From an uncultured beta proteobacterium (GTDB lineage Bacteria; Pseudomonadota; Gammaproteobacteria; Burkholderiales; Burkholderiaceae_C), in NCBI GenBank assembly GCA_903894475.1, contig CAITQH010000438.1:1-43780 (forward strand): a stretch of DNA of 43,780 nucleotides. Direction: 5' to 3'. The translations under genes and the position numbers were made by a program. Positions 1 through 7,191 of the stretch are shown piece by piece; position 1 is the stretch's first letter; every line of letters begins with the position of its first letter. The notes beneath the pieces are model-generated. The model did not search any database, was not told the DNA's origin, and saw only the letters and a program-made list of their open reading frames with translations.

Positions 1-363
1 AAAGAACTTTGCATTCATCGCGTCATGCCAAGCCTGAGCATTGAGCTCGTCAGGCGGAGTACGGCGGGCCGCGCCAGCACAATTGACCAGCACGTCAACG
101 TCACCATGAAGCTGCTCAGCCTGTTCCAGTGCCACACCGGCCTGCTGCGCCACTTCAAGGTCGGCAGCAAATATTCCGACTCGCGCGTGGACACCCGCAA
201 ACTCCTGTGCCAGTTGCTGCAATGCACTCTCCAATGAAACCTGGCTTCGCGCGACAAGGCTGATTCGCGCGCCCTCGCTCAGGAAGCCTTTGGCGCAGGC
301 CAGACCTATGCCTTTGCTTCCTCCAGTGATAAGGACATGTTGCTGAGCTAGTTGCAAGTCCAT
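1..363 (-). CDS. SDR-family oxidoreductase, partial (3' end outside window)
   Basis: Reading leftwards from the ATG at 363-361 the frame stays open to the window edge (121 codons). The N-terminus has the short-chain dehydrogenase Rossmann glycine motif (VLITGGSKGIGLA, residues 10-22) and, near residue 94, the VNCAGAA form of the NNAG motif, so it should bind NAD(P)(H) and act as a dehydrogenase or reductase; the substrate cannot be told. The catalytic Ser-Tyr-Lys lies outside the window. An AAGGTGG stretch just before the ATG is a possible ribosome site. It abuts directly a truncated Bug/TctC gene on the same strand, so its present promoter context is probably not the original one. Confidence 0.8.
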   Translation of the reverse strand, partial: MDLQLAQQHVLITGGSKGIGLACAKGFLSEGARISLVARSQVSLESALQQLAQEFAGVHARVGIFAADLEVAQQAGVALEQAEQLHGDVDVLVNCAGAARRTPPDELNAQAWHDAMNAKFF

Positions 364-369
364 GCGCCA

Positions 370-628
370 CCTTTTTCGCCACTGGAGTGGCGATCGGTGC
401 CAAAATGCCGACGCAGGAGTTGACAACAAAGTCGGGGACCCCGCTTTCGATGAAAGTGGGCACATCGGGTAACGCAGATGTGCGCTGGGCGCTTGAAACG
501 GCGATGGCGTGAAGCTTGCCTGATTTGACATGACCATAGGCGCCAGCAACAGCTGTGTAGACCATGGGAATAGTGCCGCCAAGAACGTCTTTCATCGCTT
601 GCCCGCCGCCTTTGTAGGGGATGTGCAT
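370..628 (-). pseudogene. Internal fragment of a Bug/TctC-type substrate-binding protein
   Basis: The minus-strand frame reads HIPYKGGGQAMKDVLGG, then AYGHVKSGKLHAIAVSS, LPDVPTFIESGVPDF and VNSCVGILAPIATPVAK. These are the consecutive conserved blocks of the C-terminal half of Bordetella-uptake-gene (TctC) periplasmic binding proteins of tripartite tricarboxylate transporters. No signal peptide or N-terminal lobe is present: upstream of about 628 the sequence switches to an unrelated protein fragment on the other strand. The C-terminal end is cut at about 370 by the start of the SDR gene. The frame itself has no stop inside the fragment, so truncation looks fairly recent. It cannot make a working binding protein. 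Confidence 0.75.
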
Positions 629-785
629 CCAGATCTTTCGTAAAAATGGGGAATTCGTGCGCCAGATCCTCATGGAGCCCGAAACCCGTGGTTCGGGCTC
701 TCCGTGGGACCTGATTCCGTCCGAAGACCCGGACCAGCGTTACCTGCTGGTGGCCGACGGCGGGCGCATGCTACCCCCGATAACC
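621..785 (+). pseudogene. Fragment of an NHL/six-bladed beta-propeller protein
   Basis: The plus-strand frame reads CIQIFRKNGEFVRQI, then GSGSPWDLIPSEDPDQRYLLVADGG. This resembles a blade of NHL-repeat proteins (the pattern 'R-I-Q-V-F-K-K-D-G-x-F-V' followed by 'D-Q-R-Y-hydrophobic-V-A-D-G'). Protein-like character stops at about 785. On the left it is joined head-on to the Bug/TctC fragment at about 620-628. Only some 50 residues survive, so the piece is a remnant. Identification rests on motif memory and is moderate. Confidence 0.55.
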
Positions 786-849
786 AAGCATCCGAGCCGG
801 CACCAACAGAATGAATCAAGCTACCAAGAAGAGCAGAGACTTCATCGGC

Positions 850-1032
850 TTATGACCGGTGCGCCACGACCTCGACGGTGCCCAGCGTCACGACGGTCGG
901 CCCCTGACCATTGCTGGCATACCCTTCCTGAGCAACGGAATCGAACTTCAACAGCATGGCTCCGTTGACAGCCACCGTGATCAGCACTGCGAGCAAAAGC
1001 CCGGCAAAGCGGGTTGTGCGATTTGTGTTCAT
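850..1032 (-). CDS. Small single-span membrane or exported protein, 60 aa
   Basis: The start ATG (1032-1030) has a strong GGAGG seven bases upstream. The protein has a short basic N-terminus (MNTNRTTR), one hydrophobic segment (about residues 9-27, FAGLLLAVLITVAVNGAML), then a polar tail rich in Val and Thr. This is either a membrane anchor or an uncleaved signal peptide. No known domain is recognised. It stands alone in a decayed region, so whether it is still functional is open; the good ribosome site is the main support. Confidence 0.55.
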   Translation of the reverse strand: MNTNRTTRFAGLLLAVLITVAVNGAMLLKFDSVAQEGYASNGQGPTVVTLGTVEVVAHRS

Positions 1033-1497
1033 TTGATCCCTCCAATTTGAGGCCACTGCGGCCCGGTGAAGAGAATGTACGGTGGCTGGTCTTGGATTGC
1101 ACGGGCAATGCGACGGACTGCGCCATGACGAGATAGATGAGGCAGATTCGGCGACGGGATGGGCTCGCAAGAATGCCCTCAGTCACGTCAAATGCGGCAT
1201 CTGCTACACCAATGGCGCTCTTTTCGCAGCAATCATGCTGGTTTTACATTCCCGTCACATTTCCAAGATGTCATTATGAAAGACTCTCTCAATGCGCCGG
1301 GCATTGGGCAGGCGTAAGAACTACAACGCATTTCAGTATTTTGTGGAATCCGTCTAAATGTTTTTGCAAAGACATCCGTTAAGCCGTTGTGCAGACCAGT
1401 GGCAGACATGGGGCAAGGCCTTTGCGATACGCGACGAGCATTTCATCGGATCCGCCCCAGGTCAAGCGACAAGACCAACGACACCGAGGAGTTTCAA
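1033..1497. other. 465 bp without a convincing gene
   Basis: No frame here shows a recognisable protein, start signal plus sensible codon use, RNA gene or clear terminator. The right part, after about 1240, is visibly more AT-rich than the surroundings and may hold the promoters of the two small divergent ORFs at 850-1032 and 1498-1761. It is best read as part of the decayed left end of the window. Confidence 0.5.
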
Positions 1498-1761
1498 ATG
1501 AGTATCACCACAGCAATTACCTTTTTGAGCCTACCTGTGGCCTGCGTCGCTGCTGCCGCAGCCCTGATGCGATTGTTCGATGTGAAAGACATCACCATTG
1601 AGCAAGCTCAATTCGAGGCCGAGAAGTTGCTGTCGCAGGCCAATCAAGAAGTCAAGATGCGCCGCCGAGTCCGGGCTGGAGCGCCAAGCAATGCAGCATT
1701 AGCCGACTTCCCGCGCTTGAGCTCACCGAGTGCGGTGCGATTAAGATTTCCGTCGGTTTGA
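1498..1761 (+). CDS. Hypothetical small membrane-anchored protein, possibly frameshifted
   Basis: ATG at 1498 follows GAGGAG eight bases upstream, a good ribosome site. Residues 3-22 (ITTAITFLSLPVACVAAAAA) form a hydrophobic anchor, followed by a charged, helical stretch rich in Glu and Gln up to about residue 52 (QEVK). After that the frame turns Arg- and Ser-rich with poor codon use (several CGA, TTA and AGA). From about 1653 the next frame reads on as DAPPSPGWSAKQC and LELTECGAIKISVG to a stop at 1766-1768 and looks more protein-like. A one-base deletion near 1650-1655 may therefore have changed the C-terminus. Function unknown. Confidence 0.45.
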   Translation: MSITTAITFLSLPVACVAAAAALMRLFDVKDITIEQAQFEAEKLLSQANQEVKMRRRVRAGAPSNAALADFPRLSSPSAVRLRFPSV

Positions 1762-1817
1762 CCGCTTGACTTATTGTGGCTTGCGCAGTTTGAGGCGGTC
1801 TTCCAAGTTGCCGGAAT

Positions 1818-2072
1818 TCATAGCGGCTTAGCGAGTAGCGGCGAAGCGTGGTCACATCGCATTTGTTGGACGTGTTCCTGGCCTGCCCCGTCAAGTGCCA
1901 TCGGCCGTTCGCAGGGGAATTCCCTGTCCGCGGACCCCGGCAGCATCAATCTGCCATCGCCAGTCATGCTGCCCGCATCAAAGCGGCCCTCCACGAAACT
2001 TCTAGCTATTTGACCAAATTCGATGTTCTGGGTGCTCTGAGGTGCGGTACAGTTTGGCGTTGGCTGTCCCAT
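1818..2072 (-). pseudogene. Probable IS1380-family transposase N-terminal remnant
   Basis: The minus-strand frame contains FGQIARSFVEGRFDAG followed by SMTGDGRLMLPGSADRE. This matches the start of IS1380-family transposases, whose hallmark is 'R-x-V-E-x-R-F-D-G-G-x-[ILM]-[ST]-[ST]-D-[AG]-G-x-L-L-L-R-x-x-D'. After about 35 residues the resemblance fades, and the frame stops after 84 codons against more than 400 in an intact enzyme. No terminal inverted repeats were seen. The remnant fills most of the gap at 1762-2145, which holds no other gene that I can support. It suggests that transposition helped scramble the left end. Confidence 0.45.
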
Positions 2073-2145
2073 GTTGTGGTTGATGTCAGATGGCAGGCTT
2101 TTTTGTTTGCGGGATCGATCGCAGTCGGTCGATGGAGTGTTTCAT

Positions 2146-2490
2146 ATGAACCTGCGCAGGGGTCTTTTTGTACTTGCGGCAGCGCTGTTGGCTGCTCACT
2201 TTTTTCGCGCCGCAAACTGGTCGCTGGTGGCACTGAGTCTTGTTGCGCCCTTGCTGTTTTTTTGCAGGAGGCGATGGAGCCTGATCCTGTTGCAGCTTGG
2301 CGCCTATTGCGCTAGTGCATCCTGGCTGGCGGCGACGCTGTCGCTGGTTCAGATGCGCCAGCAGAGCGGTCAGCCATGGAGCGTTGCCGTCCTTATTCTG
2401 GGCGCGGTCATACTGGTGACCCTGCTGGCCGGATGGCTGCTTAATTCGCGTTGCATGCTTGAGGCTTATCCTTGGTCGCTCGAGCGTTGA
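2146..2490 (+). CDS. Small integral membrane protein, 114 aa, function unknown
   Basis: Hydrophobic throughout, with about four membrane spans: residues 5-20 (RGLFVLAAALLAAHFF), 25-40, 47-64 and 78-100 (VAVLILGAVILVTLLAGWL). Arg-rich turns (CRRRW) between spans 2 and 3 suggest a cytoplasmic loop. No domain is recognised. It ends 27 bases before the methionine synthase gene on the same strand and could be co-transcribed with it. ATG 2146 is chosen because the protein starts with a short basic tail before the first span; no strong ribosome site precedes it. Confidence 0.6.
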   Translation: MNLRRGLFVLAAALLAAHFFRAANWSLVALSLVAPLLFFCRRRWSLILLQLGAYCASASWLAATLSLVQMRQQSGQPWSVAVLILGAVILVTLLAGWLLNSRCMLEAYPWSLER

Positions 2491-2517
2491 CACGCACTTT
2501 TTACACTGGAGCTCAAA

Positions 2518-3555
2518 TTGTTTCAAACATCCATCGCGGGCAGCCTGCCCAAACCAGCCTGGCTTTCCGAAACCGAGAAACTGTGGCCGCAATGGAAGGT
2601 GCAGGGCGCCGAGTTGCAGCAAGCCAAGGCCGACGCGACGCTGTTGTGGATCAAGGCGCAGGAAGATGCCGGGCTTGACATCGTGGGCGATGGCGAGCAG
2701 TCGCGTCAGCATTTTGTGCACGGTTTTCTGGAGCAGGTCGAGGGCATCGACTTTGAGCATAAGGTCACGATGGGCATCCGCAATGGCCGCTACGACGCGC
2801 AGGTGCCACAGGTGGTTGCTCCCCTGAAACTCAAGGGACGGGTTCATGCTTTCGAGGCGCAACTGGCGCGGGCCCACACGCGCAAGAAGCTCAAGTTCAC
2901 CTTGCCCGGACCGCTGACGATTGTGGATACAGTGGCTGATCGCTTCTACGGCGACAAGGTCAAAATGGCCTTTGCGTTTGCCGAACTGCTGAACCAGGAG
3001 GCGCTGGCCTTGCAAGCCGACGGCGTTGACATCATCCAGTTTGACGAGCCGGCATTCAATGTGTACATGCAGGACGCCGCGGACTGGGGCGTCAAAGCCC
3101 TTGAGCGCGCCATTCAGGGCCTGACCTGCACGACGGCGGTGCACATTTGCTACGGCTACGGCATCAAGGCCAATGTGGACTGGAAAGAGACTTTGGGAAA
3201 CGAGTGGCGGCAGTATGAGGCGATCTTTCCGGCGCTCGCCAGCAGCAGCATCCAGCAGGTCAGTCTGGAGTGCTATCACTCGCACGTTCCGCCGGATTTG
3301 ATGGCCCTGCTGGCAGGCAAGGACGTCATGGTGGGCGTCATCGATGTGGCCAGTGACGAGATCGAAACAGCCGAGCAGGTAGCCGACACGATTGGCAAGG
3401 CGCTGCAGTTCGTGCCGAAGAACCGCCTGTTTCCCTGTACCAATTGCGGTCTGGCCCCGATGAGTCGCGATGTCGCCTGGAAGAAGTTGCAGGCGTTGGC
3501 CGCGGGTGCCGCACTGGCGCGTCAGCGTTACGCCGCTGACGGGGAGGCGTCATGA
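2518..3555 (+). CDS. Stand-alone catalytic-domain (core MetE-type) methionine synthase
   Basis: The 345 residues match only the C-terminal catalytic half of cobalamin-independent methionine synthase (MetE is about 750 residues). Zinc ligands are all visible: AVHICYGYG (His, Cys), SLECYHS (Glu) and FPCTNCGL (Cys). [11 protein letters not shown] is the usual substrate-binding block and [14 protein letters not shown] the family's PGP motif. The reaction is methyl transfer to homocysteine to give methionine; short forms like this are known to use donors other than methyl-tetrahydrofolate. The TTG start is supported by GGAG six bases upstream and by the family-typical [15 protein letters not shown] beginning. 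It overlaps the aldolase gene by 4 bases (ATGA). Confidence 0.85.
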   Translation: MFQTSIAGSLPKPAWLSETEKLWPQWKVQGAELQQAKADATLLWIKAQEDAGLDIVGDGEQSRQHFVHGFLEQVEGIDFEHKVTMGIRNGRYDAQVPQVVAPLKLKGRVHAFEAQLARAHTRKKLKFTLPGPLTIVDTVADRFYGDKVKMAFAFAELLNQEALALQADGVDIIQFDEPAFNVYMQDAADWGVKALERAIQGLTCTTAVHICYGYGIKANVDWKETLGNEWRQYEAIFPALASSSIQQVSLECYHSHVPPDLMALLAGKDVMVGVIDVASDEIETAEQVADTIGKALQFVPKNRLFPCTNCGLAPMSRDVAWKKLQALAAGAALARQRYAADGEAS

Positions 3556-4346
3556 ATCACCCGGTCAATCCGTTCAAGCGTGCGCTGGCACAAAAGCAGT
3601 TGCAGATCGGTCTCTGGCTGGGGCTGGCCAATCCTTATTCGACCGAGATTTGCGCTGGTGCCGGTTTTGACTGGCTGCTGATCGATGGTGAGCATGCGCC
3701 CAACGATTTGAGTTCGATTCTGGCGCAGTTGCAGACCATTGCAGCCTATCCGGCGTCGCACGCCATCGCGCGGGTGCCGGTTGGACATGGGCATGTGGGG
3801 ACTACCATCATCAAGCAGTATCTGGACCTGGGAGTCCAGACTCTCCTGGCGCCGATGGTGGACACTGCCGAGCAGGCGCGCGCGATTGTGCAGGCGTCGC
3901 GCTACCCGCCCCAGGGCATCCGTGGCATGGGCGGTGCGCGGGCCTCGCGCTGGGGTCGCATAGCAAATTACGCGCAGCATGCCAATGAGCAGATTTGTGT
4001 GCTGGTACAGGCCGAAACGCAAACCGCGCTTGATAACCTGGACGCCATCGCGGCGGTGGAGGGCGTTGATGGCGTTTTTATCGGGCCGGCCGATCTCTCG
4101 GCCTCGCTCGGGCACGTCGGCGAACAGGATCACCCGCAGGTGCGCGCTGCCATGGAAGACGCCTTCACGCGCATTGCACGCGCCGGTAAGGCACCTGGCA
4201 TCTTGATGGCTGATGAGAAACTGGCGCGACACTACATTGACAGGGGTGGCTTGTTTGTTGCCGTCGGGCTGGACAGCAATCTGCTGGCGCGCCACAGCTC
4301 GGCGCTGGCGGCCAGTTTCAGGCCGCTGACGGGTCGGCCGACCTGA
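3552..4346 (+). CDS. hpaI: HpcH/HpaI-family 2-oxo acid aldolase
   Basis: 264 residues, full length for the class II pyruvate aldolases typified by 4-hydroxy-2-oxoheptanedioate aldolase (HpaI/HpcH). Visible blocks: [34 protein letters not shown] (split here by reading; the catalytic base is the His of GEH), the Arg of IARVPVG, the metal-binding Glu of [11 protein letters not shown] and Asp of [13 protein letters not shown]. It should cleave a 4-hydroxy-2-oxo acid to pyruvate plus an aldehyde using a divalent metal in the cytoplasm. No other homoprotocatechuate-pathway gene is nearby, so the natural substrate is uncertain and the gene symbol marks family only. Translation is probably coupled to the upstream synthase through the ATGA overlap. 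Confidence 0.82.
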   Translation: MNHPVNPFKRALAQKQLQIGLWLGLANPYSTEICAGAGFDWLLIDGEHAPNDLSSILAQLQTIAAYPASHAIARVPVGHGHVGTTIIKQYLDLGVQTLLAPMVDTAEQARAIVQASRYPPQGIRGMGGARASRWGRIANYAQHANEQICVLVQAETQTALDNLDAIAAVEGVDGVFIGPADLSASLGHVGEQDHPQVRAAMEDAFTRIARAGKAPGILMADEKLARHYIDRGGLFVAVGLDSNLLARHSSALAASFRPLTGRPT

Positions 4347-4380
4347 AGTTCGCTAGACTACAGCCCTTCAGGAGTAATCA

Positions 4381-5472
4381 ATGGCAGTGACAGAACAGAT
4401 GATCATGGACGCGCTCAAGGGCGTTGTTGATCCCAATACCGGACGCGACTTCGTGTCCGCCAAGGCAATCAAAAACTTGACCCTTCACGATGGTGACGTG
4501 GCCTTCGATGTTGAGCTCGGCTATCCGGCCAAGAGCCAGGTGGCGGGCTTTCGCTCGGCGCTGATCGCTGCTGCCCGCAGCGTGGCAGGAGTCGCCAACG
4601 TGTCGGTCAACGTCAGCAGCAAGATTGCGGCCCATGCCGTGCAGCGTGGTGTGCAGCTTTTGCCCAAAGTGAAGAACATTGTGGCCGTCGCTTCCGGCAA
4701 AGGCGGCGTCGGCAAGAGTACGACTGCTGTCAATCTGGCGCTGGCGCTGGCCGCCGAGGGTGCCAGTGTCGGTTTGCTTGACGCCGACATTTACGGCCCC
4801 AGCGTGCCCATGATGATGGGTATTGCGGGCCGGCCTGAAAGTACCGACGGCCAGACCATGGAGCCGCTCGAGAACTACGGCGTGCAGGTCATGTCGATCG
4901 GTTTCCTGGTGGCGCAGGACGAAGCCATGATCTGGCGTGGCCCGATGGCCACTCAGGCGCTCGAGCAGTTGCTGCGCCAGACCAATTGGCGCGATCTTGA
5001 CTATCTGATTGTCGATATGCCGCCGGGTACCGGTGACATCCAGCTGACGCTGTCGCAGCGTGTGCCCATGACCGGTGCGGTGGTGGTCACGACGCCGCAG
5101 GACATCGCGCTGCTCGACGCCAGGAAGGGCATCAAGATGTTCGAAAAGGTCGGCGTGCCTATCCTCGGTATTGTGGAGAATATGGCAGTCCACGTCTGCA
5201 GCCAGTGCGGTCATGTGGAGCACATTTTTGGTGCGGACGGTGGCAAGAAGATGGCCACGGAGTACGGCATGGATTACCTCGGCGCTCTGCCACTGGACAT
5301 GCAGATCCGCCTGCAGGCGGACAGCGGCAAGCCGACGGTGGTGTCGGACCCCGACAGCGAGGTTGCCGGCATTTACAGGGCAGTGGCGCGTCAGGTGGCG
5401 GTTTCAATTGCGGCCAAGAACAAGGATTTCTCCGCCAAGTTTCCGACCATCAAGATCTCGAAAGACACCTGA
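4381..5472 (+). CDS. apbC: Iron-sulfur cluster carrier protein ApbC/Mrp
   Basis: 363 residues. An N-terminal MIP18/DUF59 domain (about residues 1-85, with VDPNTGRDFVSAKAIKNL) precedes a P-loop ATPase of the Mrp/NBP35 type with the deviant Walker A VASGKGGVGKSTTAVNLAL near residue 103, DADIYGPSVPMMMG, and YLIVDMPPGTGDIQLTL. The CxxC pair in VHVCSQCGHVEHIFG is the site where the dimer holds a transferable 4Fe-4S cluster. It works in the cytoplasm handing clusters to apo-proteins. Here it lies 12 bases ahead of the soluble FDH genes, which need many clusters, so it may serve them directly (inference). AGGAG lies seven bases before the ATG. Confidence 0.93.
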   Translation: MAVTEQMIMDALKGVVDPNTGRDFVSAKAIKNLTLHDGDVAFDVELGYPAKSQVAGFRSALIAAARSVAGVANVSVNVSSKIAAHAVQRGVQLLPKVKNIVAVASGKGGVGKSTTAVNLALALAAEGASVGLLDADIYGPSVPMMMGIAGRPESTDGQTMEPLENYGVQVMSIGFLVAQDEAMIWRGPMATQALEQLLRQTNWRDLDYLIVDMPPGTGDIQLTLSQRVPMTGAVVVTTPQDIALLDARKGIKMFEKVGVPILGIVENMAVHVCSQCGHVEHIFGADGGKKMATEYGMDYLGALPLDMQIRLQADSGKPTVVSDPDSEVAGIYRAVARQVAVSIAAKNKDFSAKFPTIKISKDT

Positions 5473-5484
5473 CAGGAGTCCCTG

Positions 5485-7191
5485 GTGGACACTGCCCGTC
5501 GCAATTCGGTGCAGGGCCGCTCGCAACTCAAGGGGCGGCAGCCTGAAGCGGTGGCGTTGCAGCAGGTGCGCGAACTGATTGGATCGGCACCGCCCGACGG
5601 TCATCGGCGTGACCTGCTGATCGAGCATCTGCACCAGCTCAATGATCACTACCGTGCTCTGTTCGAACGCCATCTGGTGGCGCTGGCCAGCGAGATGCGA
5701 CTGGCGCTGGCGGAAGTCTATGAGGTCGCGAGCTTCTATCATCACTTCCAGATTCTGCGTGACGACCAGATCGCACCGGCCCTGACGGTTCGGGTTTGCA
5801 GTGGGCAAAGTTGTGCGATGGCGCGCTCGGCGACTCTGCGCGCAGGGATGCAGGCCGTGCCGGAGCCGTCAATCCGAGTGCTCGCGGCTCCGTGCCTGGG
5901 GCGCTGTGAACAGGCGCCTGTGGCTCTGGTCGGTCAGCGAGCACTCGGGCACGCCAGCCTCGAGACCTTGCTGGAAGTCGCAGCGACCGAGTTGATGGCA
6001 GTGGGGCAGGCTGCTAAGGATCTCTTGCCAAACAAGCATCTGATCGGCTACGAAGCCTACCGCCGGCAGGGCGGTTATGCACTGGCAGCGGCCGTGGTCA
6101 ACGGCGAACAAAACGCGGATGACGTGATTGCCAGGATGGAAGGCTCAGGCCTGCGCGGCCTGGGAGGTGCCGGATTTCCGGCCGGACGCAAGTGGCGCAT
6201 CGTGCGCGGACAGAGCGCGCCACGCCTGCTGGCTGTCAACATCGACGAGGGTGAGCCCGGTACTTTCAAGGACCGCACTTACCTTGAGCGCGACCCGCAC
6301 CGCTTTCTTGAAGGCATGCTGATTGCGGCGCAGGTCGCTGGCACCGAAGCCTGCTACATCTATTTGCGCGACGAGTACCATGATGCGCGCCGAATGCTCT
6401 CAAGCGAGATCGAGGCCTTGCAGGCCGACCCGCCTTGCCCCTTGCCGCACATTGAGCTGCGTCGTGGTGCCGGTGCCTATGTCTGCGGCGAAGAGTCGGC
6501 CATGATCGAGAGCATCGAAGGCAGGCGCGGTGAGCCGCGGCTGCGCCCGCCCTATGTTGCGCAGGTCGGTCTGTTTGGCAGACCGACGCTCGAACATAAC
6601 TTTGAGACCCTGTACTGGGTCCGTGAAATCCTTGAAAAAGGTCCGCAGTGGTTCAACAGCTTTGGTCGCCAGGGTCGCCACGGCCTGCGTTCCTTCAGCG
6701 TCAGTGGTCGGGTGAAACTCCCCGGTGTGAAGCTGGCACCGGCAGGCATCAGCCTGCAGGAGTTGATTGACGAGCATTGTGGCGGCATGGCCGACGGCCA
6801 CCGCCTGTATGCTTACTTGCCGGGGGGTGCCTCCGGCGGCATTCTTCCGGCCAGCCTGAGCCACCTGGCACTCGACTTTGACACCTTGCAGCCCTACGGC
6901 TGCTTCATCGGCTCGGCAGCGGTGGTGGTGCTCAGCGAGCATGACCTTGCGCGCGACGCTGCGCTCAACGCCATGCAGTTCTTCGCTGCAGAGAGTTGTG
7001 GTCAGTGCACACCTTGTCGCGTCGGCACGGCCAAGGCTGCGGTGCTGATGCAGGCGCCGGTCTGGGACATGGCCACGCTGGACGATTTGTGCACCGTCAT
7101 GTTCGATGCCTCGATCTGCGGTTTGGGTCAGGCAGCACCGAACCCCGTGAGATCAGTGCAGAAGTACTTCGCGCACGAGATTGGCGGCTGA
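5485..7191 (+). CDS. NAD-linked formate dehydrogenase beta subunit (NuoE-NuoF fusion)
   Basis: 568 residues combining two complex-I-like modules. Residues 30-165 are NuoE-like with the four 2Fe-2S cysteines in VCSGQSCAM and APCLGRCEQAP. From about residue 175 follows a NuoF-like diaphorase: the FMN glycine loop GLRGLGGAGFPAGRKW, the NADH region GAGAYVCGEESAMIESIEG with GRRGEPRLRPPY, and the 4Fe-4S site ESCGQCTPCRVGT plus a later SICGLG. It should accept electrons from the catalytic subunit and reduce NAD+. The layout (about 61 kDa fused beta with about 107 kDa alpha) is that of the two-subunit soluble FDH1 of Methylobacterium rather than the separate FdsG/FdsB of Cupriavidus. GTG start with AGGAG six bases upstream. 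Its end overlaps the alpha gene. Confidence 0.88.
   Translation: MDTARRNSVQGRSQLKGRQPEAVALQQVRELIGSAPPDGHRRDLLIEHLHQLNDHYRALFERHLVALASEMRLALAEVYEVASFYHHFQILRDDQIAPALTVRVCSGQSCAMARSATLRAGMQAVPEPSIRVLAAPCLGRCEQAPVALVGQRALGHASLETLLEVAATELMAVGQAAKDLLPNKHLIGYEAYRRQGGYALAAAVVNGEQNADDVIARMEGSGLRGLGGAGFPAGRKWRIVRGQSAPRLLAVNIDEGEPGTFKDRTYLERDPHRFLEGMLIAAQVAGTEACYIYLRDEYHDARRMLSSEIEALQADPPCPLPHIELRRGAGAYVCGEESAMIESIEGRRGEPRLRPPYVAQVGLFGRPTLEHNFETLYWVREILEKGPQWFNSFGRQGRHGLRSFSVSGRVKLPGVKLAPAGISLQELIDEHCGGMADGHRLYAYLPGGASGGILPASLSHLALDFDTLQPYGCFIGSAAVVVLSEHDLARDAALNAMQFFAAESCGQCTPCRVGTAKAAVLMQAPVWDMATLDDLCTVMFDASICGLGQAAPNPVRSVQKYFAHEIGG

Noticed and set aside
1033-1497. RNA gene or regulatory RNA in the left gap
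   Set aside because: No tRNA-like cloverleaf, riboswitch core or strong stem with T-run could be made out.
2086-3285. 399-codon minus-strand frame over the membrane protein and methionine synthase genes
   Set aside because: Antisense shadow rich in Gln, His and Arg with no domain; the plus-strand genes have clear family motifs.
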